The notes below the pieces were generated by a model, which saw only the letters and a list, made by a program, of their open reading frames with translations, did not search any database and was not told the DNA's origin. DNA of 32,364 nucleotides from a virus: IMG/VR virus record IMGVR_UViG_3300050139_000064, positions 1 to 32,364 of that record. One strand, 5' to 3'. Made by a program: the position numbers and the translations under genes. Numbering within the stretch: position 1 is the first letter of the stretch; each line of letters begins with the position of its first letter. Shown here piece by piece: positions 22,395 to 28,713 of the stretch.

Positions 22395-23306
22395 ATGAAA
22401 AACCCCCTAAAACAACTTATTAACAGTAACAAGTTCTACTGGGTAAACAGCAACATAGAAAAGAACTTTAAACTAGAAGAAGTTAGAAACACAGATTACA
22501 AACTCTTTCACTTTGATAAGTATGTTTCTTCAAAATATGCTATTAAGGAAATAGAGAATGAAGGATATTGTCCTGCAAACCTAGCAGAATTATTAAACTG
22601 GAAAGATTGGAATAATAAAGATTGGGTAGTAGCTCTTGGCTCAGTCACCGAGATCGGCGGTGGTCGCCGTGTGGCGTACCTCTTCAGGGTCGATTCCGGG
22701 TGTGACCTCGATCTGGGCTGGTTCGACGGTGATTGGGTCGGCGGCTGTCGGTTCCTCGGAGTAAAATCTATAAGTGAATCTAAGAGGGTTGAAATTGAAG
22801 GATTTGACGAATCGTTTATATCTCGCTTTTGGTCGCAAGTCGATAAGACCGATAACTGTTGGAATTGGATTGGGGCTAAACACGAACAAGGATATGGTTT
22901 GATTAAAAGTGGAGAAACGAGTCTTCGTGCTCACAGAATATCGGTGTTAATGTCTGGGAGAGAAATCCCCGACGGATGTAATGTTGACCATCTCTGTAAG
23001 AATACATCTTGTGTTAATCCCGACCATTTAGAAGTTGTTACCCCAAAAGAAAACACATTGCGTGGAGAAGGGATAACTGCTAAAAACGCCAAGAAAACTC
23101 ACTGTGTTCACGGGCACGAGTTTACAGAAGAATCCACTAAGGTTAGAAAAAACGACGACGGTTCAATAAGTCGGGTATGCCTAATGTGTCAACGAAGTCG
23201 CAACTCAACTCTTAAACCCTCTGAAATTAGTTCTGGTCCTTTGACCTTAAAATCTGCTATATCTCTGTGTAAGAAAGAAGGTTATCAGGTAAGTAAAATA
23301 ATGTAA
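22395..23306 (+). CDS. Variable-region protein with in-frame HNH endonuclease domain
   Basis: 303 aa in three parts. Residues 1-123: an AT-rich start followed by VALGSVTEIGGGRRVAYLFR, WFDGDWVGGCRFLGV, a pattern of small CLec-like proteins with variable segments. Residues 138-268: complete HNH endonuclease (FWSQVDKTDNCWNWIGAKHE, GCNVDHLCKNTSCVNPDHLE, and a CVHGHEF/CLMCQ pair). Residues 277-303: SEISSGPLTLKSAISLCKKE and GYQVSKIM, which reads like the normal C-terminus of the first part. So an HNH gene appears to have entered a variable-protein gene in frame. Candidate ligand-binding plus selfish endonuclease. The domain border is my estimate. Confidence 0.6.
   Translation: MKNPLKQLINSNKFYWVNSNIEKNFKLEEVRNTDYKLFHFDKYVSSKYAIKEIENEGYCPANLAELLNWKDWNNKDWVVALGSVTEIGGGRRVAYLFRVDSGCDLDLGWFDGDWVGGCRFLGVKSISESKRVEIEGFDESFISRFWSQVDKTDNCWNWIGAKHEQGYGLIKSGETSLRAHRISVLMSGREIPDGCNVDHLCKNTSCVNPDHLEVVTPKENTLRGEGITAKNAKKTHCVHGHEFTEESTKVRKNDDGSISRVCLMCQRSRNSTLKPSEISSGPLTLKSAISLCKKEGYQVSKIM
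22626..22763 (+). other. Candidate diversity-generating-retroelement variable region
   Basis: Within the 22,395 gene. About 120 bases (22640-22759) are ~65% G+C with ~9% A, while the flanks are AT-rich (~1/3 G+C). Most codons end in C or T and start with any base (GTC, ATC, GGC, GGT, CGC, GAC, GAT, TTC), as when AAC/AAT codons in a template repeat are randomised by adenine mutagenesis. Encodes Gly/Asp/Arg-rich VTEIGGGRRVAYLFRVDSGC and so on. No template repeat or reverse transcriptase is visible in the window, so the copy may be diversified by an element elsewhere or be a fixed relic. Confidence 0.5.
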
Positions 23307-23310
23307 TAAT

Positions 23311-23796
23311 ATGACCCCAAAGAAACTAAACTACGAACGAAACCACTCCCACACCCATTGTTGGGAACAAGACCACCCGAGTGCTTGTGGAATACCCCTA
23401 GAGAAACACACTCAATGTTGTTTGTGTGAGATGCAATATGCAAGAGGGAGTGGCGGATATAATCCCGACTCCCCACAAGCAGAGGAAAGAGAAAGTTGGG
23501 GTAATGAAATACTCGGAGTGCTATATGACTTGGAAGCAAAACAACTAACGGTGGATGATTCGTTTAGAGAACTCCTCGGATTGATGAAGTTAGAAATAGA
23601 ATTAGTTATCTCCAAAGACCGAGAGAAATATAAGGAAGAGGTAGTGCGAGAGATAAGGGAAAAAATACGAAATATGAAAAAGGAGAATTTCGGAACGAAT
23701 CAATATGAAGCAAAGTATGTCTTGTGGAAGGGTTGTCTGATGAAACCCAATGAACTTGGAGTAGATGATATTTTAGAAAACCTAATTAAACAATAA
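23311..23796 (+). CDS. Hypothetical accessory protein
   Basis: 161 aa. The N-terminus is His/Cys-rich (NHSHTHCWEQDHPSACGIPL then CCLCEMQYA), a likely metal-binding module. The rest is acidic and helical with EIREKIRNMKKENF. Starts after a TAATAATATG context. No known family. It may be an early effector or anti-defence factor by location, without motif support. Confidence 0.5.
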   Translation: MTPKKLNYERNHSHTHCWEQDHPSACGIPLEKHTQCCLCEMQYARGSGGYNPDSPQAEERESWGNEILGVLYDLEAKQLTVDDSFRELLGLMKLEIELVISKDREKYKEEVVREIREKIRNMKKENFGTNQYEAKYVLWKGCLMKPNELGVDDILENLIKQ

Positions 23797-23801
23797 CTAA
23801 T

Positions 23802-24449
23802 ATGAAAAACGATAAATACAAATTAACAAAGGAAAGTATAGAGACGTGGGATGGTAAGTTATTTAGAATTGAAGCTTTAAAAGACTTTGGTGGTGTTTCC
23901 AAGGGTGACAAGGGTGGATTTATTAAATGTGAAGCAAACTTAGATTTTTCTGGTGATGCTTGGGTTTCTGGTAATGCTATGGTTTATGGTAATGCTAGGG
24001 TTTATGATAATGCTTGGGTCTCTGGTGATGCTTGGGTTTATGGTAATGCTAGGGTTTATGATAATGCTTGGGTCTCTGGTGATGCTCAGGTCTATGGTGA
24101 TGCTCAGGTCTATGGTGATGCTCAGGTCTATGGTGATGCTCAGGTCTATGGTGATGCTCAGGTCTCTGGTGATGCTAGGGTCTATGGTGATGCTAGGGTC
24201 TATGGTAATGCTATGGTTTATGGTAATGCTTGGGTCTCTGGTAAATTCTCGCTCACTTGCGGATATTTCTTTGGAATGAAATACAACAATGAAGAAATCA
24301 AAACCTACAAAACCGCAGAGAATGAAGAAATAATCTACAAAGGAACTACCGCCAAGATAGAGCCAACAGAGCCAGAAGTTAAATCTCTAAAGGGTAAAGA
24401 AGTAGAAGTTAAATTAGACGGAGTAAGCTATAAAGCAATAATTCAATAA
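23802..24449 (+). CDS. Left-handed beta-helix hexapeptide-repeat protein
   Basis: 215 aa. Residues 52-147 are sixteen hexapeptides of the type D/N-A-x-V-Y/S-G (DAWVSG, NAMVYG, DAQVYG), predicted to coil into a left-handed parallel beta-helix. The N-terminal ~50 residues (KLFRIEALKDFGGVSKGDKG) and a basic/acidic C-terminus (KSLKGKEVEVKLDGVSYKA) cap it. Similar proteins are widespread in phage genomes and sometimes called polymer-forming; their role is unproven. Repeats are nearly identical at DNA level, pointing to expansion by slippage. Confidence 0.7.
   Translation: MKNDKYKLTKESIETWDGKLFRIEALKDFGGVSKGDKGGFIKCEANLDFSGDAWVSGNAMVYGNARVYDNAWVSGDAWVYGNARVYDNAWVSGDAQVYGDAQVYGDAQVYGDAQVYGDAQVSGDARVYGDARVYGNAMVYGNAWVSGKFSLTCGYFFGMKYNNEEIKTYKTAENEEIIYKGTTAKIEPTEPEVKSLKGKEVEVKLDGVSYKAIIQ
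23955..24242 (+). repeat. Sixteen tandem 18-bp units encoding hexapeptides
   Basis: Units of GGTGATGCTCAGGTCTAT and close variants. Four to five copies in the middle (about 24081-24170) are identical or nearly so, flanked by variants with GGTAATGCTATGGTTTAT. Exact copies suggest recent duplication. The reading frame of the opposite phase is open too but is only a shadow. Confidence 0.85.
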
Positions 24450-24454
24450 ATAAT

Positions 24455-24544
24455 ATGAACAAAAATAAATTATTTACTGACTTAGCGATTATATTCGGAT
24501 TACTAGCTTGGTTTAGTTTCGTGGCTTACTTTTTATCAACATGA
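24455..24544 (+). CDS. 29-aa single-pass membrane peptide
   Basis: ATG at 24455 (AATATG context) encodes MNKNKLFTDLAIIFGLLAWF, then SFVAYFLST. The hydrophobic run is one transmembrane helix. TGA at 24542 overlaps the next ATG (ATGA). Possible small toxin, holin-like or regulatory peptide. Shortness limits certainty. Confidence 0.5.
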   Translation: MNKNKLFTDLAIIFGLLAWFSFVAYFLST

Positions 24545-24720
24545 AACCAAAACCTAACTGGCTGGGTTGGATTAAATGGAGACCACTTAAAGCAGAGTTC
24601 TCAATAACTTGTTGCGACTGTGGGCTGGCTCACAAGTTCCAATTCAAAGTAGTGAAGGGAGCTGTTTATTGGCGGGCAAAGAGAGATAAAGAAGCAACAA
24701 AATTAGCAAGACCAAAATAA
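24541..24720 (+). CDS. Small Cys/His protein of a common phage type
   Basis: 59 aa, MKPKPNWLGWIKWRPLKAEF, then CCDCGLAHKFQFKV and a basic end. The TC-CDCG-LAH motif recalls small 'CSDCGLAH' phage proteins whose function is unknown; a zinc site is plausible. It overlaps the previous peptide by ATGA, so coupled translation is likely. Confidence 0.6.
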   Translation: MKPKPNWLGWIKWRPLKAEFSITCCDCGLAHKFQFKVVKGAVYWRAKRDKEATKLARPK

Positions 24721-24731
24721 TTAAAGAGAAT

Positions 24732-25055
24732 ATGAAAACCCCCACAGAGATAAAAGGAAAGAAGATAAGTGAAACACAAAAAGAAATTGTTTCTGTCCTT
24801 GCTACAAACGGCTCACACAATGAAGGTGAACATCTATTAACCTATAAAATCATAGGACAACACCTCAAAGGGTTCAAATTCACTGATATTGCTATCAAAA
24901 GAGGTGTTAGAGATTTAAGGAGGCGAGGTTTTGTAGAATTACGACCTGCCTATAATTTAGAAAATGAGATGAGTGTTTTAGGAAGTGGTTTCAAACTAAC
25001 AGCAGACGGAGATAATCTCTATAAAGAACTTAATCCTAATCAACAAGAAATATGA
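24732..25055 (+). CDS. Winged-helix-like putative regulator
   Basis: 107 aa. Helix-turn-helix-type pattern: ISETQKEIVSVLATNGSHNE, then YKIIGQHLKGFKFTDIAIKR and GVRDLRRRGFVELRP (recognition helix and wing), then GSGFKLTADGDNLYKEL. This fits a small winged-helix DNA-binding protein. Ends overlapping the next ATG (ATGA). Target unknown. Confidence 0.55.
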   Translation: MKTPTEIKGKKISETQKEIVSVLATNGSHNEGEHLLTYKIIGQHLKGFKFTDIAIKRGVRDLRRRGFVELRPAYNLENEMSVLGSGFKLTADGDNLYKELNPNQQEI

Positions 25056-25411
25056 CCCCCTTACCCCACATCCTTAAAGAGGCAGAGATAAAAGGAAAGA
25101 AGAAAGTAACTAAAGAAGATTTGGTAATAGAATTGACAAAAATTAGACAGTCACACGAAGAATGGGTTAGTGGAGATTTAAGGAGAAGAAAGGAATTTGC
25201 AAGGGCGTTTGGCTGGAATAAACCCAAAAAGCAATATGACTATGGTGATGCCGAATTATACGAGCCGACTTGGATAGAGATATTTGTAGAGCTGGGTAAA
25301 CTTTTGTCGGCACGAAACTTTATGGATTTTGAAGGAAATATATCAGAGCTTGAAAGTAAGTTAGATAACCTAGAGAGTAAAATTAGAAAAGAAATACACC
25401 CTAATCTTTAA
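25052..25411 (+). CDS. Hypothetical protein, helical/coiled-coil
   Basis: 119 aa, start MTPLPHILKEAEIKGKKKVT; central EEWVSGDLRRRKEFARAFGW and YEPTWIEIFVELGKLLSARN; C-terminal coiled coil (SELESKLDNLESKIRK). Coupled by ATGA to the winged-helix gene. No recognised function. Followed by repeat R1, the first of the cassette hairpins. Confidence 0.55.
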   Translation: MTPLPHILKEAEIKGKKKVTKEDLVIELTKIRQSHEEWVSGDLRRRKEFARAFGWNKPKKQYDYGDAELYEPTWIEIFVELGKLLSARNFMDFEGNISELESKLDNLESKIRKEIHPNL

Positions 25412-25445
25412 CCCTCCCCAGCAATAGGAGATTATAAGAAATAAG
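25410..25445 (+). repeat. Cassette hairpin repeat R1
   Basis: CCCTCCCCAGCAATAGGAG (25412-25430) then ATTATAAGAAATAAG. Stem CTCC/GGAG. First of six related intergenic hairpins. Its 3' flank (TTATAAGAAATAAG) matches only R6, so R1 and R6 are the outer pair. Confidence 0.7.
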
Positions 25446-25454
25446 TAAAAATAT

Positions 25455-25742
25455 ATGAACCAAACACTAAAATTCAATAAAGAACATAAGATTTCTATCT
25501 TAAAAAAGTATGGTTTTAAGAAAGCTAGTTTTTCAGATGGAGAAATTGGTCTGATTGGCTATTATAAACATTTTGGCTATGCCTCGATATGCGTAGATGA
25601 AGATACCCTTAGAGTCCTCGCTGATTTTGATGAAGGCGGGTCAGTATCTTATGAAAACCAATGCAAGTATTTACAAAAAGAGATTGGAGATGGAATTATT
25701 ATTCCTTTTAACTTAACCCTCCCCAGCAATAGGGGAGATTAG
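25455..25742 (+). CDS. Hypothetical protein in repeat-bounded cassette 1
   Basis: 95 aa. MNQTLKFNKEHKISILKKYG, then SICVDEDTLRVLADFDEGGS. The last ten residues (NLTLPSNRGD) are encoded by repeat R2, meaning the stop codon lies in the repeat. The function is not recognised. AT-rich leader, no ribosome site. Confidence 0.5.
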   Translation: MNQTLKFNKEHKISILKKYGFKKASFSDGEIGLIGYYKHFGYASICVDEDTLRVLADFDEGGSVSYENQCKYLQKEIGDGIIIPFNLTLPSNRGD

Positions 25743-25761
25743 TAACTAATATAAAGATATG
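25715..25761 (+). repeat. Cassette hairpin repeat R2
   Basis: TAACCCTCCCCAGCAATAGG, then GGAGATTAGTAACTAATATAAAGATATG. Stem CTCCCC/GGGGAG. It supplies the end of cassette 1 and the leader and start of the Lar-like gene (ATG 25759). Same 3' flank as R4 and R5. Confidence 0.75.
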
Positions 25762-26019
25762 AAAATAAATAACTACGATACCGAACTACCAGAGTTGCTA
25801 GAATGTCCTTTTTGTGGGGGGAAACCAGTTGCTTTCTTAAAAGGAAATGAATACACCAAAAGCAGGAGTATTACGATAAAATGCCCAAAATGTTTAATTA
25901 AAAGAACAGTCGGAGCAATAAAACAGCCAACCGAATGGCTTGAAAGTAAATCTATACAACTTTGGAATAATAGATACTCTATCCCCTCCCCAGCAATAAA
26001 GGGGGAGATTAGTAACTAA
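25759..26019 (+). CDS. Lar-like restriction alleviation protein
   Basis: 86 aa. N-terminal LECPFCGGKPVAFLKGNEYT, then ITIKCPKCLIKRTVGAIKQP and IQLWNNRYS: the zinc-ribbon plus WN-R ending of the Lar restriction-alleviation family, which in some phages and prophages counters type I restriction. The last residues (SIPSPAIKGEISN) come from repeat R3, so the natural end is probably the Arg/Tyr/Ser before it. Family call good; activity inferred. Confidence 0.65.
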   Translation: MKINNYDTELPELLECPFCGGKPVAFLKGNEYTKSRSITIKCPKCLIKRTVGAIKQPTEWLESKSIQLWNNRYSIPSPAIKGEISN

Positions 26020-26038
26020 CCCCCTCAGTAACATAACA
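25983..26038 (+). repeat. Cassette hairpin repeat R3 plus C-rich 22-mer
   Basis: CCCTCCCCAGCAATAAAGGG then GGAGATTAGTAACTA, followed by TAACCCCCTCAGTAACATAA (26017-26038). Stem CTCCCC/GGGGAG. The 22-mer recurs at 26419-26440. Encodes the last codons of the Lar-like gene. Confidence 0.7.
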
Positions 26039-26043
26039 ACAAT

Positions 26044-26421
26044 ATGATAACACCAAATAAAAGAGAACTAGCAAAAATTGGGTTGTGGCTTATGGACGGA
26101 GATGTCGGGCAGTCTTCTAAAGCTCTGGCGAGTTTTTACCTTACGAGTGGTTTCGGTGGAGATTGTGCTAGTACGCTACCGACACCCATTGACCCTAGTG
26201 ATTTTCAGAGATGTGTTAGATTTCTTGAAGATTGCGTAGATAAGAATAAAAGATATGACTTAATTCGTGCTATTGGAGAAACAACAAAAAATTGGCGTAG
26301 AGTAAGAGATGAATGGTTTGTCTTAATGGATATTTATGAAGATGAAAAACGGCAATTTAATAAAGATTCATTTGGTAGTGCACCGAGACTTTATGCTTTT
26401 ATGAAAAAGATAGAACTTTAA
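26044..26421 (+). CDS. Hypothetical phage protein in repeat-bounded cassette
   Basis: 125 aa. KIGLWLMDGDVGQSSKALAS, then PIDPSDFQRCVRFLEDCVDK, NWRRVRDEWFVLMDIYEDEK and LYAFMKKIEL. This pattern (GxSS...DP.DF.RC...L...V.EW..L...Y...LY..M) is that of a widespread phage family of unknown function. Bounded by R3 and a duplicated C-rich 22-mer at both ends. Confidence 0.6.
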   Translation: MITPNKRELAKIGLWLMDGDVGQSSKALASFYLTSGFGGDCASTLPTPIDPSDFQRCVRFLEDCVDKNKRYDLIRAIGETTKNWRRVRDEWFVLMDIYEDEKRQFNKDSFGSAPRLYAFMKKIEL

Positions 26422-26516
26422 CCCCCTCAGTAACATAACAGAAAGAATAAAAGCATTATAAATCACCTCCCTCCCCAGCAATAAAGGGGGAGATTAGTAA
26501 CTAATATAAAGATATG
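26419..26516 (+). repeat. C-rich 22-mer copy and cassette hairpin repeat R4
   Basis: TAACCCCCTCAGTAACATAA (26419-26440, same as at 26017) then a short spacer and CCTCCCTCCCCAGCAATAAA-GGGGGAG-ATTAGTAACTAATATAAAGATATG (26466-26516). The stem is CTCCCC/GGGGAG. The ATG of the next gene (26514) is in the repeat. Confidence 0.75.
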
Positions 26517-26813
26517 AAACATAAAGATAATTGCCCAGTAAGTAGAGAAAATCCACCTATAACTAAGAATGGTAAACCTTGGAAGTGGACGGGAACAGAA
26601 GCACAAAAGAACGTGAGAAAACTAATTAACCGCAATAAAGCATACGCAGGATTAAAAGACACACTACAACTTTCAGGAGATGTTAAACCAATTAAAGTAA
26701 AAATAACTATAACAGGAACTTCAAGAGAAGTCAGGCAAATACTTTTAAGCAATATGTTTCAACACTTCCAAGAGCTATGGTTACAAGCAAATTCGGTCAA
26801 AAGAAATAAGTAA
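26514..26813 (+). CDS. Hypothetical protein in repeat-bounded cassette
   Basis: 99 aa, basic. MKHKDNCPVSRENPPITKNG, WKWTGTEAQKNVRKLINRNK, then strand-rich VKPIKVKITITGTSREVRQI. Start codon is part of repeat R4. No recognised function. The Lys-rich fold may bind nucleic acid. Confidence 0.5.
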   Translation: MKHKDNCPVSRENPPITKNGKPWKWTGTEAQKNVRKLINRNKAYAGLKDTLQLSGDVKPIKVKITITGTSREVRQILLSNMFQHFQELWLQANSVKRNK

Positions 26814-26819
26814 TTTATC

Positions 26820-26870
26820 AACCCCTCCCCAGCAATAAAGAGGGAGATTAGTAACTAATATAAAGATATG
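26820..26870 (+). repeat. Cassette hairpin repeat R5
   Basis: AACCCCTCCCCAGCAATAAAG-AGGGAGATTAGTAACTAATATAAAGATATG. Stem CTCCC/GGGAG; compared with R3/R4 the stem changes by one pair, with matching arms (compensatory). Contains the methyltransferase start (26868). Confidence 0.75.
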
Positions 26871-27587
26871 AAAGAAGAAGTCATACAAGGAGATTGCCTC
26901 ATAGAAATGCAGAAGATACCCGATAAGAGTATTGATATGATTTTATGTGATTTACCTTATGGAACTACTGCTTGTAAGTGGGACACTATAATTCCTTTTG
27001 AGCCACTATGGGAACAGTACAAGAGAATTATAAAAGACAATGGAGCAATAGTTTTAACTGCTTCACAACCTTTTACCAGTGCTTTAGTGATGAGTAATGC
27101 AAAGATGTTTAAGTATGAGTGGATATGGGAGAAGACGATTGCATCTAATTTTATGTTATCTAAAAAACAACCACAGAAAAAACACGAAAATGTATTAGTG
27201 TTTTATAAAGAACAACCCAAAATAAACTTACAAATGGAAATTGGAAAACCATATAAGGACACCGTAAGAAAAAGAACAGTAGGTATTCATAACCAAGAAA
27301 CAATAAAAAAAGCAATAGAAAATAAAGGAACAAGATACCCTTCCAGTGTGCAAAAAATAAACTCTATTTCAGAAGGACTCCACCCCACCCAAAAACCAGT
27401 AGCCCTCTTTGAGTATCTCATCAAAACCTACACCAACGAAGGAGACTTAGTTTTAGATAACTGTGCAGGGAGCGGAACGACTGGCGTGGCGTGCAAGAAC
27501 CTCAACCGAAACTTCATCCTAATAGAAAAAGAACCTGAATACATAGACATTATAAACAAAAGATTATCACCCCCTCCCCAGCAATAA
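26868..27587 (+). CDS. DNA methyltransferase, beta-class N6-adenine/N4-cytosine type
   Basis: 239 aa. Catalytic motif IV CDLPYGTTACKWDT (about residues 26-38), followed by TRD-like middle, and C-terminal SAM motif VLDNCAGSGTTGVACKNLNR with FILIEKEPEY (motifs I and II). The motif order IV-then-I is the beta class. It would methylate phage DNA at a specific site to evade restriction or regulate replication. No partner nuclease is next to it, so it is an orphan. The C-terminal SPPPQQ is encoded by repeat R6. Specificity cannot be told. Confidence 0.85.
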   Translation: MKEEVIQGDCLIEMQKIPDKSIDMILCDLPYGTTACKWDTIIPFEPLWEQYKRIIKDNGAIVLTASQPFTSALVMSNAKMFKYEWIWEKTIASNFMLSKKQPQKKHENVLVFYKEQPKINLQMEIGKPYKDTVRKRTVGIHNQETIKKAIENKGTRYPSSVQKINSISEGLHPTQKPVALFEYLIKTYTNEGDLVLDNCAGSGTTGVACKNLNRNFILIEKEPEYIDIINKRLSPPPQQ

Positions 27588-27616
27588 AGAGGGAGATTAT
27601 AAGAAATAAGAAATAA
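27570..27616 (+). repeat. Cassette hairpin repeat R6
   Basis: CCCCCTCCCCAGCAATAAAG-AGGGAGATTATAAGAAATAAGAAATAAG. Stem CTCCC/GGGAG. Contains the last codons of the methyltransferase. Shares the TTATAAGAAATAAG flank with R1, so it closes the repeat-bounded block. Confidence 0.75.
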
Positions 27617-27620
27617 GGAG

Positions 27621-28016
27621 ATGCGCAAATTCACAACAGGAGCCACAAGAAATAGTGATGAAGACAAGTTCGACTACGAAGGATTCTTAAGTCCGTTAGT
27701 CCTTGAACGCTTTGCAGAGTATATGCACAAGCACCGCAAACAAGCTGATGGCGAACTTAGATCCTCGGACAACTGGCAAAAGGGAATTCCAAAGGAAGCC
27801 TATATGAAATCTGGCTGGAGGCACTTTTTCTCTTGGTGGAAAGCTCATAGAGGATTAAAGACGGAGGAAGACATAGAAGAAAGTCTTTGTGCGCTATTGT
27901 TCAATGTTCAGGGATACTTGCACGAGACATTAAGGGAAGATAAGGCAAACATAATTATTGAATTGCCAGACGGAGTAGCCGATAAAATATTAAAGAAGTT
28001 CTTAAAAAACAAATGA
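27621..28016 (+). CDS. MazZ-like dATP/dGTP diphosphohydrolase
   Basis: 131 aa. MRKFTTGATRNSDEDKFDYE, GFLSPLVLERFAEYMHKHRK, NWQKGIPKEAYMKSGWRHFF, and ESLCALLFNVQGYLHE match the N-terminal dATP/dGTP diphosphohydrolase family, which includes MazZ from diaminopurine-genome phages; metal-ligand-like acidic residues lie in the helices. It has a good ribosome site (AAGGAG). It would cut dATP or dGTP to shift nucleotide pools. No PurZ is in this window. Overlaps the next gene by ATGA. Confidence 0.75.
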   Translation: MRKFTTGATRNSDEDKFDYEGFLSPLVLERFAEYMHKHRKQADGELRSSDNWQKGIPKEAYMKSGWRHFFSWWKAHRGLKTEEDIEESLCALLFNVQGYLHETLREDKANIIIELPDGVADKILKKFLKNK

Positions 28017-28315
28017 CCTACTACATCTCAGGCAGCATAACCCAGGGCGACACAGCCACACCAGAAGAGATTGCTCGCAATATGGAGATGTTCGCCATTG
28101 AAGAAACACGCCTACAAAACGAAGGCTTTATAGTGTTCAACCCGGCTAGGCAAGGCGTTGGGGACAGGTATGAAAAGTATATTGTCACAGACGTTCTCCC
28201 TATCATAGACAAGAAACCAATAATGTTAATGTTGCCTAACTGGAAAGATTCCTTAGGGGCGAGAATAGAACACGAACTGGCTGAAAGATTAAGTTTAACT
28301 ATTGAATATAAATAA
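28013..28315 (+). CDS. DUF4406-like nucleoside deoxyribosyltransferase-like protein
   Basis: 100 aa. YISGSITQGDTATPEEIARN (the YISGPIT-type N-terminus), then LQNEGFIVFNPARQGVGDRY, IMLMLPNWKDSLGARIEHEL and AERLSLTIEYK. This is the Rossmann-like fold of nucleoside 2-deoxyribosyltransferases and the DUF4406 family. With the upstream diphosphohydrolase it suggests base or nucleotide salvage or modification. Coupled by ATGA. Chemistry not proven. Confidence 0.7.
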   Translation: MTYYISGSITQGDTATPEEIARNMEMFAIEETRLQNEGFIVFNPARQGVGDRYEKYIVTDVLPIIDKKPIMLMLPNWKDSLGARIEHELAERLSLTIEYK

Positions 28316-28609
28316 GTTATCCACATATTGAAAGTGAGTTCGGGTGTATAATTGTGTATAGACAGATATGAATTGATGGGGGATGAAGTTACCTTTCAAT
28401 GGCAAGCACTACTTCTGGACGTTTGTGTAACGGTTACAGAAGGGTGTTGGGGCGGTTCTGGTCATTCAGAACGGTGAAGATGGTTTGAATCCATGTAAGC
28501 TAAGCCCTGTCGGAAGAAATCACATAAAACTATCTTGCCGTTCCCCACCAGTTCGTATCAAAGTTCTTTGTTAAAAACAATTGTCAACTAATTATCAAAA
28601 CTTTGGTGA
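28316..28609 (+). other. Gene-less spacer with DnaA-box match, dyad and hairpin
   Basis: About 290 bases without a credible ORF. It holds TTATCCACA (28317-28325), a DnaA-box match overlapping the previous stop codon; a GTGTATAATTG -10-like site (28347-28357); the perfect dyad TGTAAC-G-GTTACA (28426-28438), operator-like; and the hairpin GTTCTG-N6-CAGAAC (28455-28472). A TTTGAATCC stretch recalls a T-loop, but no tRNA fits. Composition is nearer 45% G+C, higher than the genes to its left. Confidence 0.45.
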
Positions 28610-28713
28610 GGTGCGTTTAGGATTGTTGGAGGGCGATATTCGTGAGGATATTGCGTTCGGCTTCTTTCGAGGAGTTATATAATATGAGCAACTCCTGCAA
28701 TCCTAAACCCACC
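28610..28713 (+). promoter_or_regulatory. Three-way-junction leader RNA upstream of 28,731 gene
   Basis: Outer helix GGTG-C-GTTTAGGATTG (28610-28625) with CAATCCTAAAC-C-CACC (28698-28713): 15 pairs with one C/C mismatch. Inside: GCGATAT/ATATTGC (28633-28639 with 28648-28654) and AGGAGTT/AACTCCT (28670-28676 with 28690-28696). The loop of the last stem holds ATAATATG, the start of a leader ORF, and the stem sequesters its AGGAG. A strong AAAGGAGG for the main gene follows the outer helix. This is a cis-acting control RNA in form; the ligand or trigger is unknown. Confidence 0.6.

Noticed and set aside
23953-24279. 108-aa ORF rich in Met, Leu and Val (MLGFLVMLWFMVML)
   Set aside because: It is the shifted frame of the 18-bp repeats that code for the beta-helix protein. 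No independent support.
25410-27616. CRISPR array
   Set aside because: Repeats are 35-50 bases apart by whole genes, form hairpins with AT-rich flanks, and there are no uniform spacers or cas genes.
25410-27616. Integron gene cassettes
   Set aside because: Cassettes with one gene and a hairpin recall attC sites, but there is no integrase, no RYYYAAC/GTTRRRY core and the hairpins are too short.
28426-28510. Possible tRNA or tmRNA-like segment with GGTTTGAATCC and a GTTCTG/CAGAAC hairpin
   Set aside because: No acceptor stem pairs with the sequence after the T-arm-like part, the anticodon-like loop has six bases, and no D-arm fits. Described only as a spacer with a hairpin.
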